A stretch of DNA of 64,000 bases from Roseimicrobium sp. ORNL1 (GTDB lineage: Bacteria; Verrucomicrobiota; Verrucomicrobiia; Verrucomicrobiales; Verrucomicrobiaceae): positions 7,192,001-7,256,000 of the forward strand of contig NZ_CP049143.1 in assembly GCF_011044495.1 (NCBI RefSeq), given 5' to 3'. Of the stretch, positions 39,784-48,626 are shown one piece after another. The first letter of the stretch is position 1; the number at the start of each line of letters is the position of its first letter. The position numbers and the translations under genes were made by a program. The notes beneath the pieces were generated by a model. That model searched no databases. It was not told where the DNA came from and saw only the letters and a program-made list of their open reading frames with translations.

Positions 39784-41358
39784 TTACTTCCCCACTCCTC
39801 GCAAATCATAACAAAGAATGCGTGGGCCGCTGCTGCCCAGCTCCTTCTCATCATCATTCTGCATCACATAGAGCAGCCCTTTGCTCACTGCAGGCAGACA
39901 CCACGTATGTGGCGCAAAGAAAAGGGGCACACGTGCTTCCACCTTGGCGCCGGAGGGTGAGAGATCCATCCAGAGCAACGACCCCAGTTCACTGAGCACC
40001 AGGAACTTCCCATCCACCCTCAGCAAACTCGCCCGCTGGATGCCCAGCACGGGAGCACTGCCCGGCCTGCCGCCACGTCCTGGACGCGCCAGCGCGGTCT
40101 CCTCCCAGATCACATCTTCACGCCACTTCTCCTCGCCTGTGTCCGCATTCACACACACCAGCTTGGAAGACTGCTGCAGTTCGCCATCGATGGCATAGAG
40201 ATAGCCATCCAAATAAACCGGGTTCATCCAGTGCGTGGCCAGGCGCACGGACTTCCAGACCTCCTTCGCCTTGAAGTTCTCGTCGAACTCCAGCATCACG
40301 CCCCCGAGGGGACGTCCCTTCGGATAGGCCGTGGAAATGAAGACGCGGTTCTTCTCCGGGATGACCACCGGGGAACTCGCCGTAGCCGAGGTGTAGTCAT
40401 CCGCCCGCCACGGGACGCGATCGTGTACGGTGCCATCCTTGGGGTCGATGCAAAGCAAGCCACCGGTAGCCGGATTGCTCTCGCCTCCGGTGAAGACAAA
40501 CACCTTCTTCTTCCCATGCATGGTGGCAGCCACGGGTGTGGCATAGCTGGCGCCCCACGAGTCCTTCACACCCCAGAGCAGCTTGCCGGTCTTCAGGTCA
40601 AAGGCGCCGACACACAGCCCCGGAGTCGCGAGCTTCTTCGCGCGGTCTTCCATGTCATCGGTGTCCAGCGCCATCTCCGCCTTGCCACCCACGTTCACAA
40701 TCGCCATGCCATCCATGAGCAACGCCGAGCCACCATGGCCAAAGAAATCCTGCGGCACCAGAAACTCCTTCCGCAGGTCCCGCTGCCAGGCAACGCGACC
40801 GGTCTTCAAATCAAGGCATGTCATCATGCAGGTGACCCCGATGGTCACCACCCGGCCATCCGCAATGGCTGGCGACCCACGGGGGCCATTCGCATAGCCG
40901 AAGCGATCCTTGTAGCTGATGGGGTACTCATGCACCCAGTACCGCTTCCCCGTCTCCGGGTGCAGGCATTCGATGACCTCCTTACCCTCCTCGGCATGGA
41001 AGATCACCAGGTGTTCACCGCTGATGGCGGGCGAGGTATAGCCATCACCTTTACGCACCTCCCACACTTTTGCGGGACCGCCTTCAGGCCAGGTGTGCAG
41101 CAAAGGCGTCTCCGGAGAGGTAGCGTCGTCCTTTGGTCCAAGGACAGCAGGCCAGTCCGAAGTCACCGCGTCCTTGGCGAGCATCTTCGGCGCGGCATGA
41201 AAGGTCAGCCGGTCAAAAGCCGAAGCCTCGGGCGCCGATACCTCGCTCAATTCGGCGGCTTTGGGTGGACTGGGATCTTCGCCAAACGGCTCCGCCGCAC
41301 CTGCCACGCCAGCGACTGCGCAGACAAACAAGACAATGGACAACACCTTCATGCGCAT
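39784..41358 (-). CDS. exported PQQ-like beta-propeller protein
   Basis: A 524-residue secreted protein. Signal peptide MKVLSIVLFVCAVAGVAGA; the mature part is a multi-bladed propeller of the PQQ-binding-like type: repeated LDLKTGRVAWQRDL, FDLKTGKLLWGV, VNADTGEEKWREDV and CLHPETGKRYWVHEY blades. Dehydrogenase active-site residues are not evident, so a scaffold or carbohydrate-linked role is possible. The start is ATG 41358 (or 41352). It is divergent from the Dabb lipoprotein gene, with only 3 to 15 bp between starts. Confidence 0.85.
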   Translation of the reverse strand: MRMKVLSIVLFVCAVAGVAGAAEPFGEDPSPPKAAELSEVSAPEASAFDRLTFHAAPKMLAKDAVTSDWPAVLGPKDDATSPETPLLHTWPEGGPAKVWEVRKGDGYTSPAISGEHLVIFHAEEGKEVIECLHPETGKRYWVHEYPISYKDRFGYANGPRGSPAIADGRVVTIGVTCMMTCLDLKTGRVAWQRDLRKEFLVPQDFFGHGGSALLMDGMAIVNVGGKAEMALDTDDMEDRAKKLATPGLCVGAFDLKTGKLLWGVKDSWGASYATPVAATMHGKKKVFVFTGGESNPATGGLLCIDPKDGTVHDRVPWRADDYTSATASSPVVIPEKNRVFISTAYPKGRPLGGVMLEFDENFKAKEVWKSVRLATHWMNPVYLDGYLYAIDGELQQSSKLVCVNADTGEEKWREDVIWEETALARPGRGGRPGSAPVLGIQRASLLRVDGKFLVLSELGSLLWMDLSPSGAKVEARVPLFFAPHTWCLPAVSKGLLYVMQNDDEKELGSSGPRILCYDLRGVGK

Positions 41359-41373
41359 GCCATGGTAGCGAGT

Positions 41374-41787
41374 ATGAAGTCCCATGCGAGCCTCTTTGCC
41401 GGAATGTGCGCCTTGATTTGCGCCTCCCTCTTCACCTCCTGCGCCAGCGTCTGCCCTGTGGGCAAGGCCTCCCCCGGTCAGGTGGAGCATGTGGTGCTTG
41501 TGTGGCTGAAGGACGCGGGCAATGAAGCCAAGCGCTCGGAACTCATCACCGCCGCAAAGGGATTCAAGCAACAGATCCCCGGCATCATCTCCATCAGCGC
41601 CGGCACTCCCCTGCCCAGCGACCGCCCGGTGGTGGACGACAGCTTTGATATCGGCCTCGTCATGCGCTTCGAGAGCAAGGAAGCCCTGGCTGCCTACGAG
41701 AAGCATCCGGTGCATGTGAAGGCAGTGAAGGAAGCGCTCGCTCCCGCCTCCAAAAAGCTCCAGGTGTATGACGTGGTGGTGCGATGA
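41374..41787 (+). CDS. lipoprotein with stress-responsive A/B barrel (Dabb) domain
   Basis: A 137-residue lipoprotein (MKSHASLFAGMCALICASLFTSC, lipobox Cys). A single Dabb domain follows: QVEHVVLVWLKDAGNEAKRSELIT, IPGIISISAGTPL, FDIGLVMRFESKEALAAYEKHPVHVK. The fold is a small dimeric ferredoxin-like barrel; no catalytic role is evident. ATG 41362 in frame is an alternative start giving four more residues. Divergent with the PQQ-propeller gene. Confidence 0.85.
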   Translation: MKSHASLFAGMCALICASLFTSCASVCPVGKASPGQVEHVVLVWLKDAGNEAKRSELITAAKGFKQQIPGIISISAGTPLPSDRPVVDDSFDIGLVMRFESKEALAAYEKHPVHVKAVKEALAPASKKLQVYDVVVR

Positions 41788-41901
41788 GGCGAAATCGTCA
41801 TGAACAAAAAGTTCATGACATGCGAATCACGTAGAAGAATCACACGGGGATCACGCTTCTGTCATTGACTCTGGCATGGTCCTTGCCACCATGCGCGCCC
41901 G

Positions 41902-42468
41902 ATGTCTGCTTCGCGAGCCAAGAAAGAGCCGCTCTACCTCGTACGGAACTCCACCATTCATGGTCGTGGTCTGTACGCGCGCTCCTTCATTGAGAAAGAC
42001 ACTTGGATCGTGCAGTACGTGGGCGAGAAGGTGGACAAGGATGAAAGTGACCGGCGCGCCAATGCGCTGCTCGAATCCTCCAAGGAGAACGGTGGCGCCA
42101 AGGTGTACATGTTCATCCTTAATGACAAGTGGGACATCGATGGCGACGTGGAATGGAACGACGCCCGCCTCGCCAACCACTCCTGCGATCCCAATGTGGA
42201 AGCACAGACGTGGGAAGAGAAGGAAATCTGGTTCGTGGCCCTGCGCGACATCGAGGCCGGTGAGGAACTGACCTTCAACTACGGCTTCGACCTCGAGCAT
42301 TGGGAGGAACATCCCTGCCGTTGTGGCACCGAACGCTGCATCGGTTACATCGCCGCCGAGGAATACTGGCCCACGCTCAAGCGCAAGATCGCCGGCAAGA
42401 AAGCCGCCGCGACTCGCAAGCGCAAGATGGCGTCCTCCGCCACGGCCCTCACCCAGGCCAGCGAGTAG
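41902..42468 (+). CDS. SET-domain protein lysine methyltransferase with basic tail
   Basis: A 188-residue SET protein that would transfer methyl groups from S-adenosylmethionine to lysine. Motifs: GRGLYARSFI (residues 21-30), the core NHSCDPN (92-98), GEELTFNYGF (120-129) and a post-SET zinc-type Cys cluster CRCGTERC (139-146). The last 28 residues are Lys/Arg/Ala-rich (LKRKIAGKKAAATRKRKM), like histone H1-type tails, which suits binding to nucleic acid. SET proteins occur in several bacterial groups, probably acquired from eukaryotes (established knowledge); the substrate here is not known. Confidence 0.9.
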   Translation: MSASRAKKEPLYLVRNSTIHGRGLYARSFIEKDTWIVQYVGEKVDKDESDRRANALLESSKENGGAKVYMFILNDKWDIDGDVEWNDARLANHSCDPNVEAQTWEEKEIWFVALRDIEAGEELTFNYGFDLEHWEEHPCRCGTERCIGYIAAEEYWPTLKRKIAGKKAAATRKRKMASSATALTQASE

Positions 42469-42572
42469 AACGGGCACGCGAACGCGACACCATACCGGCC
42501 GTTGCCTCGGTGTCCGGCGGTTACGCTTGACTCGCAGGTGCCGTGCATGCACGGCAATGGCAGCATCACACA

Positions 42573-43918
42573 ATGACCCTGCCACTGTCAGCCACTCTCC
42601 TGGCCGCAAGCACCTCCAGCGGGCATACCCTGCCTCCTTCATGGACGGTGCTGCCGTTCGTGGCCCTGCTGCTGTGCATCGCGGTGATGCCCCTGTTTGC
42701 CGCGAACTTCTGGGAGCATCACTATCAAAAGGTGGCACTGGGGTTGGGGCTCATCACGGCGGGTTATTACTTCTTCATTCTGCACGATGCCCCAGCGGTG
42801 CTGCACTCCATGACGGAGTACCTCAGCTTCATGGCGCTGGTGGTTCACTCTTCGTCATCTCCGGCGGCATCAATATCGGCGTGAAGGGCGAAGCCACGCC
42901 GCGGGTGAATGTGGCCTTCCTGCTCTTTGGCGCGGTCATTGCCAATGTCATTGGCACCACGGGGGCGTCCATGCTGCTCATCCGTCCGTGGATCCGGATG
43001 AACAAGTTCCGCATCACCGCCTATCACATCGTCTTCTTCATCTTCATCGTCAGCAACTGTGGCGGCAGTCTCACACCCATCGGGGATCCACCCCTCTTTC
43101 TTGGCTTCCTGCGCGGTGTGCCCTTCTGGTGGATCATGGAGCAGGCGTGGCCAGCCTGGATCCTCTGCGTGGGATTGCTGCTGGCGGTGTTCTACGTGAT
43201 GGACGTCCGCAACTTCAAGCGCATCCCGGTAGAGGTATCCGCGAAAGTGACCGCGGAGGAAACCTGGACCTTTCGTGGCAGGCACAATGTGTTGCTGCTG
43301 TGCCTCGTGCTGGTGGGTGTCTTCCTCCCCCAGCAGTGGCGGCTCGGCACGGCGGCGTTTCACCTGACCGCTGGCTCTGCGCTGATGGTGGTGACCGCCA
43401 TCGTCTCCTACTTCACCACCCCCAAGCCCATCCATGAGGCGAATGATTTCAATTTCCATCCCGTGAAGGAGGTCGGCTGGCTCTTCATTGGGATCTTCCT
43501 CACCATGATTCCAGCGCTGCAACTCTTGGGCTCAGGTCAGGGCATGAACCTCTCCACCCCGCTCAGTGTGTATTTTGCCAGCGGCACCCTCTCCGCCTTC
43601 CTGGATAACGCACCCACCTACCTCGCCTTCCTCGCCGCGGGCATGGGTCGCTTCCACCTGGATGTCGGCAATCCCTCCGACGTGCGGCAGTTTGTAGAAG
43701 TCCATCCCGGCTTTGTTCTGGCCGTGTCACTCGGTTCAGTATTTTTCGGAGCGGCAAGTTACATCGGGAATGGTCCCAACTTCATGGTGAAGGCCATCGC
43801 GGAGAAATCGGGGGTGAAGACACCCAGTTTCCTCGGGTACATCTTCGGCTTCTCCCTTCCCATCCTCGTACCCATCCTGATTGTCGTGGGCTGGTTCATG
43901 CTGCGAAACGCGCACTAA
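42573..43918 (+). pseudogene. nhaD: NhaD-type Na+/H+ antiporter, frameshifted
   Basis: This encodes a polytopic ion transporter but in two frames. Residues from ATG 42573 (SWTVLPFVALLLCIAVMPLF) read to SFMALV at about 42842. The second frame continues GGSLFVISGGINIG and holds the rest, including NVIGTTGASMLLIRPWI and SNCGGSLTPIGDPPLF, the usual NhaD/ArsB-like core. The frame slips by -1 at the GTGG run at 42838-42843; adding one G would restore ALVGSLFVISGG. A sequencing error, a recent mutation, or rarely a programmed slip could explain it. The ends and membrane topology are otherwise normal, so the lesion looks recent. Confidence 0.85.
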
Positions 43919-43994
43919 CCGGAGCGGAGTCTTCCGGAAGAAAGCGGCATGCGCGAGCGCAAGAGGTCGCCTTGAGGGGCCGTTGAGAAGAGCC

Positions 43995-44840
43995 ATGCGC
44001 CGTTTCCTTCCTGCCGCCCTCACCCTGCTCATGACCCTGAGCGCGGGTGTCTCCGCCTCTGCCGAACTGAAAACCGACATCACCTTCGCCAAGGTCGGTG
44101 ACGTGACCCTCACGCTCGATGCGTATGTTCCCGAGGGACCCGGACCTTTCCCCACCGCCATCCTGGTGCACGGGGGCGGATTCACGAAGGGGGACAAGAC
44201 TTCCTACATCACCCCGCTCTTCAAGCCGCTGAGTGATGCCGGCTACGCCTGGTTCACCATCAACTACCGCCTCGCTCCGCAGCATCGCTGGCCGGCCTGC
44301 ATGGACGATGTGGAAACCGCCATCCGCTGGGTGCGGGCCCATGCCGCAGAGTACAAGGTGGATGTGAACCGCATTGCCCTCATCGGTGAATCCGCCGGAG
44401 GGCATCTGGTATCCATGGGTGGCATCCGCGCCCAGGGGGACACGGCTGTGGCTGCAGTGGTGCCCTTCTATGCGCCGCATGATCTCTTCCGCAGAGCGGA
44501 GCAGCGGAAGGAAATCAGCGAAGGCCTGGCCGGTCTGTTCGGAGTCTCAAAGGAGGTGAGCGACGCCAGCCTGCAAACGATGAAGGAGGGCTCCCCCTTC
44601 TACAAGCTCAAGGCGGGCCTGCCTCCCTACCTCCTCATTCACGGGGACAAGGACGACAAGGTTCCCTACGAACAGTCCGTGCTCTTCCAGGAAGCCAGCC
44701 GCAAGCTGGGTAACACCTGTGAACTCATCACCATCCCCGGCGGTGGCCACGGCATGGGTGGCTGGAAGGCCGTTCCCGCAGGCGCGACTTATGCGAATGA
44801 GATGATCACCTGGCTGAACAAGGTGATGGTGAAGAAGTAA
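43995..44840 (+). CDS. exported alpha/beta hydrolase (esterase/lipase HSL-like)
   Basis: A 281-residue secreted esterase. Signal MRRFLPAALTLLMTLSAGVSASA; oxyanion-hole HGGG (VHGGGFTKGD), nucleophile GESAGG (Ser within IGESAGGHLV), acid in IHGDKDDKVPY, base in PGGGHGMGG. NYRLAPQHRWPA is typical of the HSL/BD-FAE family. It likely acts on acyl esters of polysaccharides or small compounds. It starts 77 bp after nhaD. Confidence 0.92.
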   Translation: MRRFLPAALTLLMTLSAGVSASAELKTDITFAKVGDVTLTLDAYVPEGPGPFPTAILVHGGGFTKGDKTSYITPLFKPLSDAGYAWFTINYRLAPQHRWPACMDDVETAIRWVRAHAAEYKVDVNRIALIGESAGGHLVSMGGIRAQGDTAVAAVVPFYAPHDLFRRAEQRKEISEGLAGLFGVSKEVSDASLQTMKEGSPFYKLKAGLPPYLLIHGDKDDKVPYEQSVLFQEASRKLGNTCELITIPGGGHGMGGWKAVPAGATYANEMITWLNKVMVKK

Positions 44841-44874
44841 CAACGCAGACGCGCATGCCGAATTTCACGCATCG

Positions 44875-44956
44875 GCCCTGGGAGCGCTGGCCTCCGGCCG
44901 GCGTGGTACTCGCGACGCACATGAATACGCCGGCCGGAGGCCAGCGCTCCCAGGGC
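44875..44956. repeat. REP-doublet-like inverted repeat (perfect 30-nt arms)
   Basis: Perfect 30-nt arms at 44875-44904 and 44927-44956 with only 22 nt between, between the convergent esterase and EF-hand genes. Each arm holds the stem CGCTGGCC/GGCCGGCG with loop TCC (one G-T pair; 44885-44892 with 44896-44903). Confidence 0.93.
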
Positions 44957-44990
44957 AGTAATCGTGATGGTGCATCACTCTCAACATTCC

Positions 44991-45026
44991 AAAATGAAAA
45001 GGCGTGGAACCGGAGTTCCACGCCTT
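44991..45026 (-). terminator. intrinsic terminator of the EF-hand gene
   Basis: On the minus strand an 11-bp perfect stem (45026-45016 with 45009-44999), 6-nt loop and T-rich tail (44998-44991), 41 bp beyond the stop of the EF-hand gene. Confidence 0.88.
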
Positions 45027-45067
45027 GATTGAGAATCTATCTAAAAGCTCAGTCGCTGTAATCGACC

Positions 45068-46015
45068 TCAGTTCTGCGGAGCAGGAGCAGGGGCAGCAGG
45101 GGCCTCTCCTTCCGGACGGCGTGGACGTTCGCCTTGACCCTCACCCTCGGGGCGCGGACGGGCACCACCTTCGCGGCCGCCTTCACCACCACCGCCGCCA
45201 CGGCGGAAGCCGCCCTGTCCACCTTCACCACCGCGACCGCCACCACCCATCATCTCGCGCAGGCGGCGTCCCATCGCTTCCAACTCTTCCGAGGAGATCT
45301 TGCCATCCTTGTTCTCGTCCATCAGGGCGAACCGCTCATCGCTGGCAGCCTGGAATTCTTCCTTGGAGACCACCTTGTCGTCATTCTTGTCCATGCGGCG
45401 CACGCTGTCAGCCATGAAGTTCATGCCGCCGCCGCCACCAAAGCCACCCTGACGCATGCCGGGGCTGCCGCCACCTTCCCCATCGGGGCGGCGGAAGCCT
45501 TCGGGACGGGGACCACCTTCACCCTCAGGGCGCCGGAAGCCCTCGGGGCGCGGACCACGTTCACCATCAGGTCCGGGAGCAGGCGGAGTGCCGCCTTGGT
45601 TTTCCCCACCGGGACGCGGACGCACACCACCATCACGGTCGCCGCCACCCTCGGGCCGGCGCATGCCTTCCGGACGCTGCTGAGACGCGTCGCGTGCACG
45701 GCGCGCCATTTCCTCAGCTTCGGATTTCTCGATGAAGCCGTCCGAATTCGCATCGATCTTGGAGAAGCGATCCTCGGCGTCCTTCTTCGTGGAGTTTACA
45801 AATTCTTCCTTGGAGAGTTTGCCATCACTGTCGGTATCCGCCTTTTTGATGAACTCACCCAGGCGGTCGCCGCCGGGGGGGCGGCCTTCACCACCACCGC
45901 CGCCGCTACCACTGCCGGGGGGCGGAGGGGGAGGGGGCGCGTCCTGCGCAGGCAGGGTAAGCGAGCCGCAGCTCAGCGCAGCAGCCATGGTCAGGGAAAA
46001 GAATCTTGTTTTCAT
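45068..46015 (-). CDS. exported EF-hand protein with Gly/Pro/Arg-rich linkers
   Basis: A 315-residue secreted protein. Signal MKTRFFSLTMAAALSCGSLTLPAQ. Four EF-hand-like loops lie in two pairs: DTDSDGKLSKEE and DANSDGFIEKSE, then DKNDDKVVSKEE and DENKDGKISSEE. The third lacks the Gly at loop position 6, so it may bind Ca2+ weakly. Between the pairs are repeats RPEGFRRPEGEGG and RPEGFRRPDGEGG, and the C-terminal third is Gly/Arg-rich. Probably a calcium-responsive exported protein; such proteins are common in Verrucomicrobia and Planctomycetes (recalled). Confidence 0.87.
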   Translation of the reverse strand: MKTRFFSLTMAAALSCGSLTLPAQDAPPPPPPPGSGSGGGGGEGRPPGGDRLGEFIKKADTDSDGKLSKEEFVNSTKKDAEDRFSKIDANSDGFIEKSEAEEMARRARDASQQRPEGMRRPEGGGDRDGGVRPRPGGENQGGTPPAPGPDGERGPRPEGFRRPEGEGGPRPEGFRRPDGEGGGSPGMRQGGFGGGGGMNFMADSVRRMDKNDDKVVSKEEFQAASDERFALMDENKDGKISSEELEAMGRRLREMMGGGGRGGEGGQGGFRRGGGGGEGGREGGARPRPEGEGQGERPRRPEGEAPAAPAPAPQN

Positions 46016-46192
46016 CGGGTGCTAAGTTTTGGGTAACGGAGGGTTGAAACTGCTCCTGCCTTGGAAAGTTGCAAAAAGGGACAGCTATCCCAAGGGTCTG
46101 GCCAGGCGGCAGACAGCCACGTGATCAGGGATCGCAGGCTGAGTTCCGCCCGCGTGCCCCGTCTCTCTGGCTGGCTTGCCCTGCTTCCTCTG

Positions 46193-47521
46193 CTACTGCG
46201 CAAGTTCCCGCAGCAGGAACTCATTCAGGCGGATGCCCGCTTCGAAGTTCTCCACCGGGAAATTCTCATTGGGCGCGTGCGCCTGACAATCCGCCAGGGC
46301 AAGTCCCAGCAACAGCGTATCCACACCCAGCACGTCCTTGAAGGCCTGCACGATGGGAATGCTGCCCCCTTCGCGAATCAACGCAGGCTTGTTTCCAAAT
46401 GTTTTCTCCAGAGCACGCTGTGCAGCCATGCCGAAAGGCGAGAAGGGATCCATGAGATAAGGCATGCCCGTGTGGCCAAGATCCACTTCCAGGCGGATGC
46501 CGGGTGGCGTGTGGGCGCGCAGATGTTTCTCCACTGCCCTGAGGATTTCATCCGGCTGCTGATCCGGCACGAGACGGAAGCTGAACTTCGCAAACGCTTC
46601 GCGCGCGATGACGGTCTTCGAACCCTCGCCCTGCCAGCCGCCGCCGATGCCATTCACCTCTGCTGTGGGGCGCGCCCAGCGGCGCTCCAGATCCGTGAAG
46701 CCTGCCTCGCCAAAAAGTTCCGGCACTCCCGTCACCGCCTTGGTCTCCGGTTCGCTGTCACCCAGATTCTTCCACGCCTCGCGCTCCCAGTCCGCGAGCG
46801 GCTTCACGGCATCATAGAAGCCGGGCACCTGCACATGACCTGAAGCGTCATGGAAGCTCGCAATGACTCGTGCAATCGCCGTCGCAGGATTCATCACCGC
46901 ACCGCCCCAGATACCCGAGTGCAGATCCGTGGCAGGACCATGTGCGGTGATCTCCGCGCAGGCGATGCCGCGCAAGCCATACGTGAAGGTCCCCAGGCCA
47001 GGCCCGACCATGCCGGTATCTGAGATGGCGACGACATCGCACTTCAGCAGGTCACGATTCGCTTCCAGGAAGGGCTTCAGATTGGGGCTCCCGATTTCCT
47101 CCTCGCCCTCGAACAGGCAGGTCAGGTTCACCGGCAGATCTCCCTGCTCACGCAGTGTCTTCTCAAGACCGCACACATGCGCCATGAGCTGGCCCTTGTT
47201 GTCCGTCGCGCCGCGGCACCAGATACGGCCATCGCGCAGTGTGGGTTCAAAAGGCGGCGTGCGCCACTCGTTCACCGGCGCGTCCGGCTGCACATCGTAG
47301 TGCCCATACAACAGCACCGTGCGCCGGCCCGCCACATGCTTGTTCTTCGCAATGACAATGGGATGCCGCGGGGTCTCATGCAGCGTGGTGCTCAAGCCCA
47401 TGGTCGTGAGCTTTTGCACCAGCCAGTCCGCACACGCTCTCGTGTCCGCATTGTGCGAGGAATCCGTGGAGACGCTGGGAAAGCGCAGGAGCGTGAAGAG
47501 GTCGTTGAGTTCGGGCGACAT
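46193..47521 (-). CDS. M20-family metallo-dipeptidase
   Basis: A 442-residue cytoplasmic enzyme of the M20/M25/M40 family acting on dipeptides or related amides. Metal-binding and catalytic motifs: LLYGHYDVQPDAP, CRGATDNKGQLMAHV, LFEGEEEIGSPNL and AISDTG, with a dimerisation domain around residues 200-310. The C-terminal His is in LADCQAHAPNENF. It has no signal peptide. The gene ends 178 bp from the EF-hand gene start. Confidence 0.92.
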   Translation of the reverse strand: MSPELNDLFTLLRFPSVSTDSSHNADTRACADWLVQKLTTMGLSTTLHETPRHPIVIAKNKHVAGRRTVLLYGHYDVQPDAPVNEWRTPPFEPTLRDGRIWCRGATDNKGQLMAHVCGLEKTLREQGDLPVNLTCLFEGEEEIGSPNLKPFLEANRDLLKCDVVAISDTGMVGPGLGTFTYGLRGIACAEITAHGPATDLHSGIWGGAVMNPATAIARVIASFHDASGHVQVPGFYDAVKPLADWEREAWKNLGDSEPETKAVTGVPELFGEAGFTDLERRWARPTAEVNGIGGGWQGEGSKTVIAREAFAKFSFRLVPDQQPDEILRAVEKHLRAHTPPGIRLEVDLGHTGMPYLMDPFSPFGMAAQRALEKTFGNKPALIREGGSIPIVQAFKDVLGVDTLLLGLALADCQAHAPNENFPVENFEAGIRLNEFLLRELAQ

Positions 47522-47566
47522 GGTGGAGATGAAGATGGTACGTGTGAAATGAACCGGCCGGGCAGG

Positions 47567-48217
47567 TCAACGAGGCTCCAGTGCCGAAGGTGGCTTCTGG
47601 CCCTGCCACCGCTGGAAATTGTCCCACGCAAAGAGTGCGCACAAGATGGCATTCCAGGCGCTGGGATTCGGGCGAGTCAGCACATAGATGCAGAGCGCCG
47701 CGGCACACAGCATGCCCAAGAGGTAGGCGAACCTTTCACGCCTGGGTCCGAGGATGCCTTTCAGGACCTGACCACCATCGAGCGGATAAATGGGCAGCAA
47801 ATTGATCAGGCCCCAAAATATGCTCACGATCATGAAGCTCATAAAAAATGCCCTGACGTACCAGGCATCCCCTGAGCTGTGCGCAATAACCTGCCATGCC
47901 ACCACACCCACCGCGATCTGCAGAAACGGGCCACCCAGGCTGATGATGATCTGCTGCACTCTCGTGAAACCACGATCCGGAATCGCCAGGCCTCCCATCG
48001 CGTAGAGGACAATCTCCGCTCGCGCCCCGAACTTCCGCTGGAGAAGCGTGTGCCCCAGTTCGTGGATGAGGATGGAAATGAATCCAGCGATCACCCAGAT
48101 CGCCAGCATGGCAAAGCCGTGCGGACCATCCAGCCGGTTCGCCCCGAGCATCGCCATGATCGCCCAAAACATCCAGTGCACGGTCACGGGGAAGCCCAGC
48201 AGGGTGAAGCGAATCAT
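47567..48217 (-). CDS. site-2-protease-family (M50) membrane metalloprotease
   Basis: A 216-residue polytopic zinc protease. HELGH (about residues 52-56, SILIHELGHTLLQRKFG) in a membrane helix; second motif NLLPIYPLDGGQV (about 142-154) gives the Asp ligand. No PDZ or CBS domain. This matches the small SpoIVFB/rhomboid-independent YwhC-like family. Substrate unknown. It is 45 bp from the start of the M20 dipeptidase on the same strand, so the two may form an operon. Confidence 0.92.
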   Translation of the reverse strand: MIRFTLLGFPVTVHWMFWAIMAMLGANRLDGPHGFAMLAIWVIAGFISILIHELGHTLLQRKFGARAEIVLYAMGGLAIPDRGFTRVQQIIISLGGPFLQIAVGVVAWQVIAHSSGDAWYVRAFFMSFMIVSIFWGLINLLPIYPLDGGQVLKGILGPRRERFAYLLGMLCAAALCIYVLTRPNPSAWNAILCALFAWDNFQRWQGQKPPSALEPR

Positions 48218-48626
48218 GCACTAACCTAGGTAACCAGTGAACGAGGTCAATGAGCTTTGCCGGAAGGCGTCGCCGGAGGGCATCGATTTCTGCGGACATA
48301 CGTCCGGCTTCTCCCTCACCAAAAAATTCGGGGGCTGCCCCCCTGAAGAGCAGCCCCCGCAACAACATTACCCAATTTTACCTGAATCACACGTACGTTG
48401 CCGTTCGTGGCTTGCCGCAACATTCTCATCCACACTTCAAACCGAAATTTGCATGAATAATGTCACGGTCGGCGAATTTGATTATAGAAAACGGCCCTCT
48501 AGAGACAAGACTATTTTGGAACTTTCTCCCTTTTGAGAGGCACTTTTCGATGTCGTCATAAACACCGGATTATTGCACACGACGCGCAAGGCAAATAAAG
48601 GTGCAAATATCAACCCTCCGCCCTTT
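48218..48626. other. intergenic region (409 bp) without gene
   Basis: No credible coding frame. It contains the kinase terminator at 48321-48359, a short AT-rich stretch (about 48470-48600) and probably the promoter of the M50-M20 operon. I see nothing else. Confidence 0.5.
48321..48359 (-). terminator. intrinsic terminator of the response regulator-kinase operon
   Basis: On the minus strand the stem CGGGGGCTG (48359-48351) / CAGCCCCCG (48337-48329) with a 13-nt loop, then AATTTTTT (48328-48321). It is 268 bp downstream of the kinase stop and faces only this operon. Confidence 0.82.

Noticed and set aside
42838-42843. Programmed -1 frameshift in nhaD
   Set aside because: There is no slippery heptamer of the X XXY YYZ type or downstream pseudoknot that I can see; a single missing G explains it better.
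48237-48536. 99-codon frame between M50 protease and kinase genes
   Set aside because: It contains the kinase terminator and no domain or ribosome-binding site; codon use is poor.
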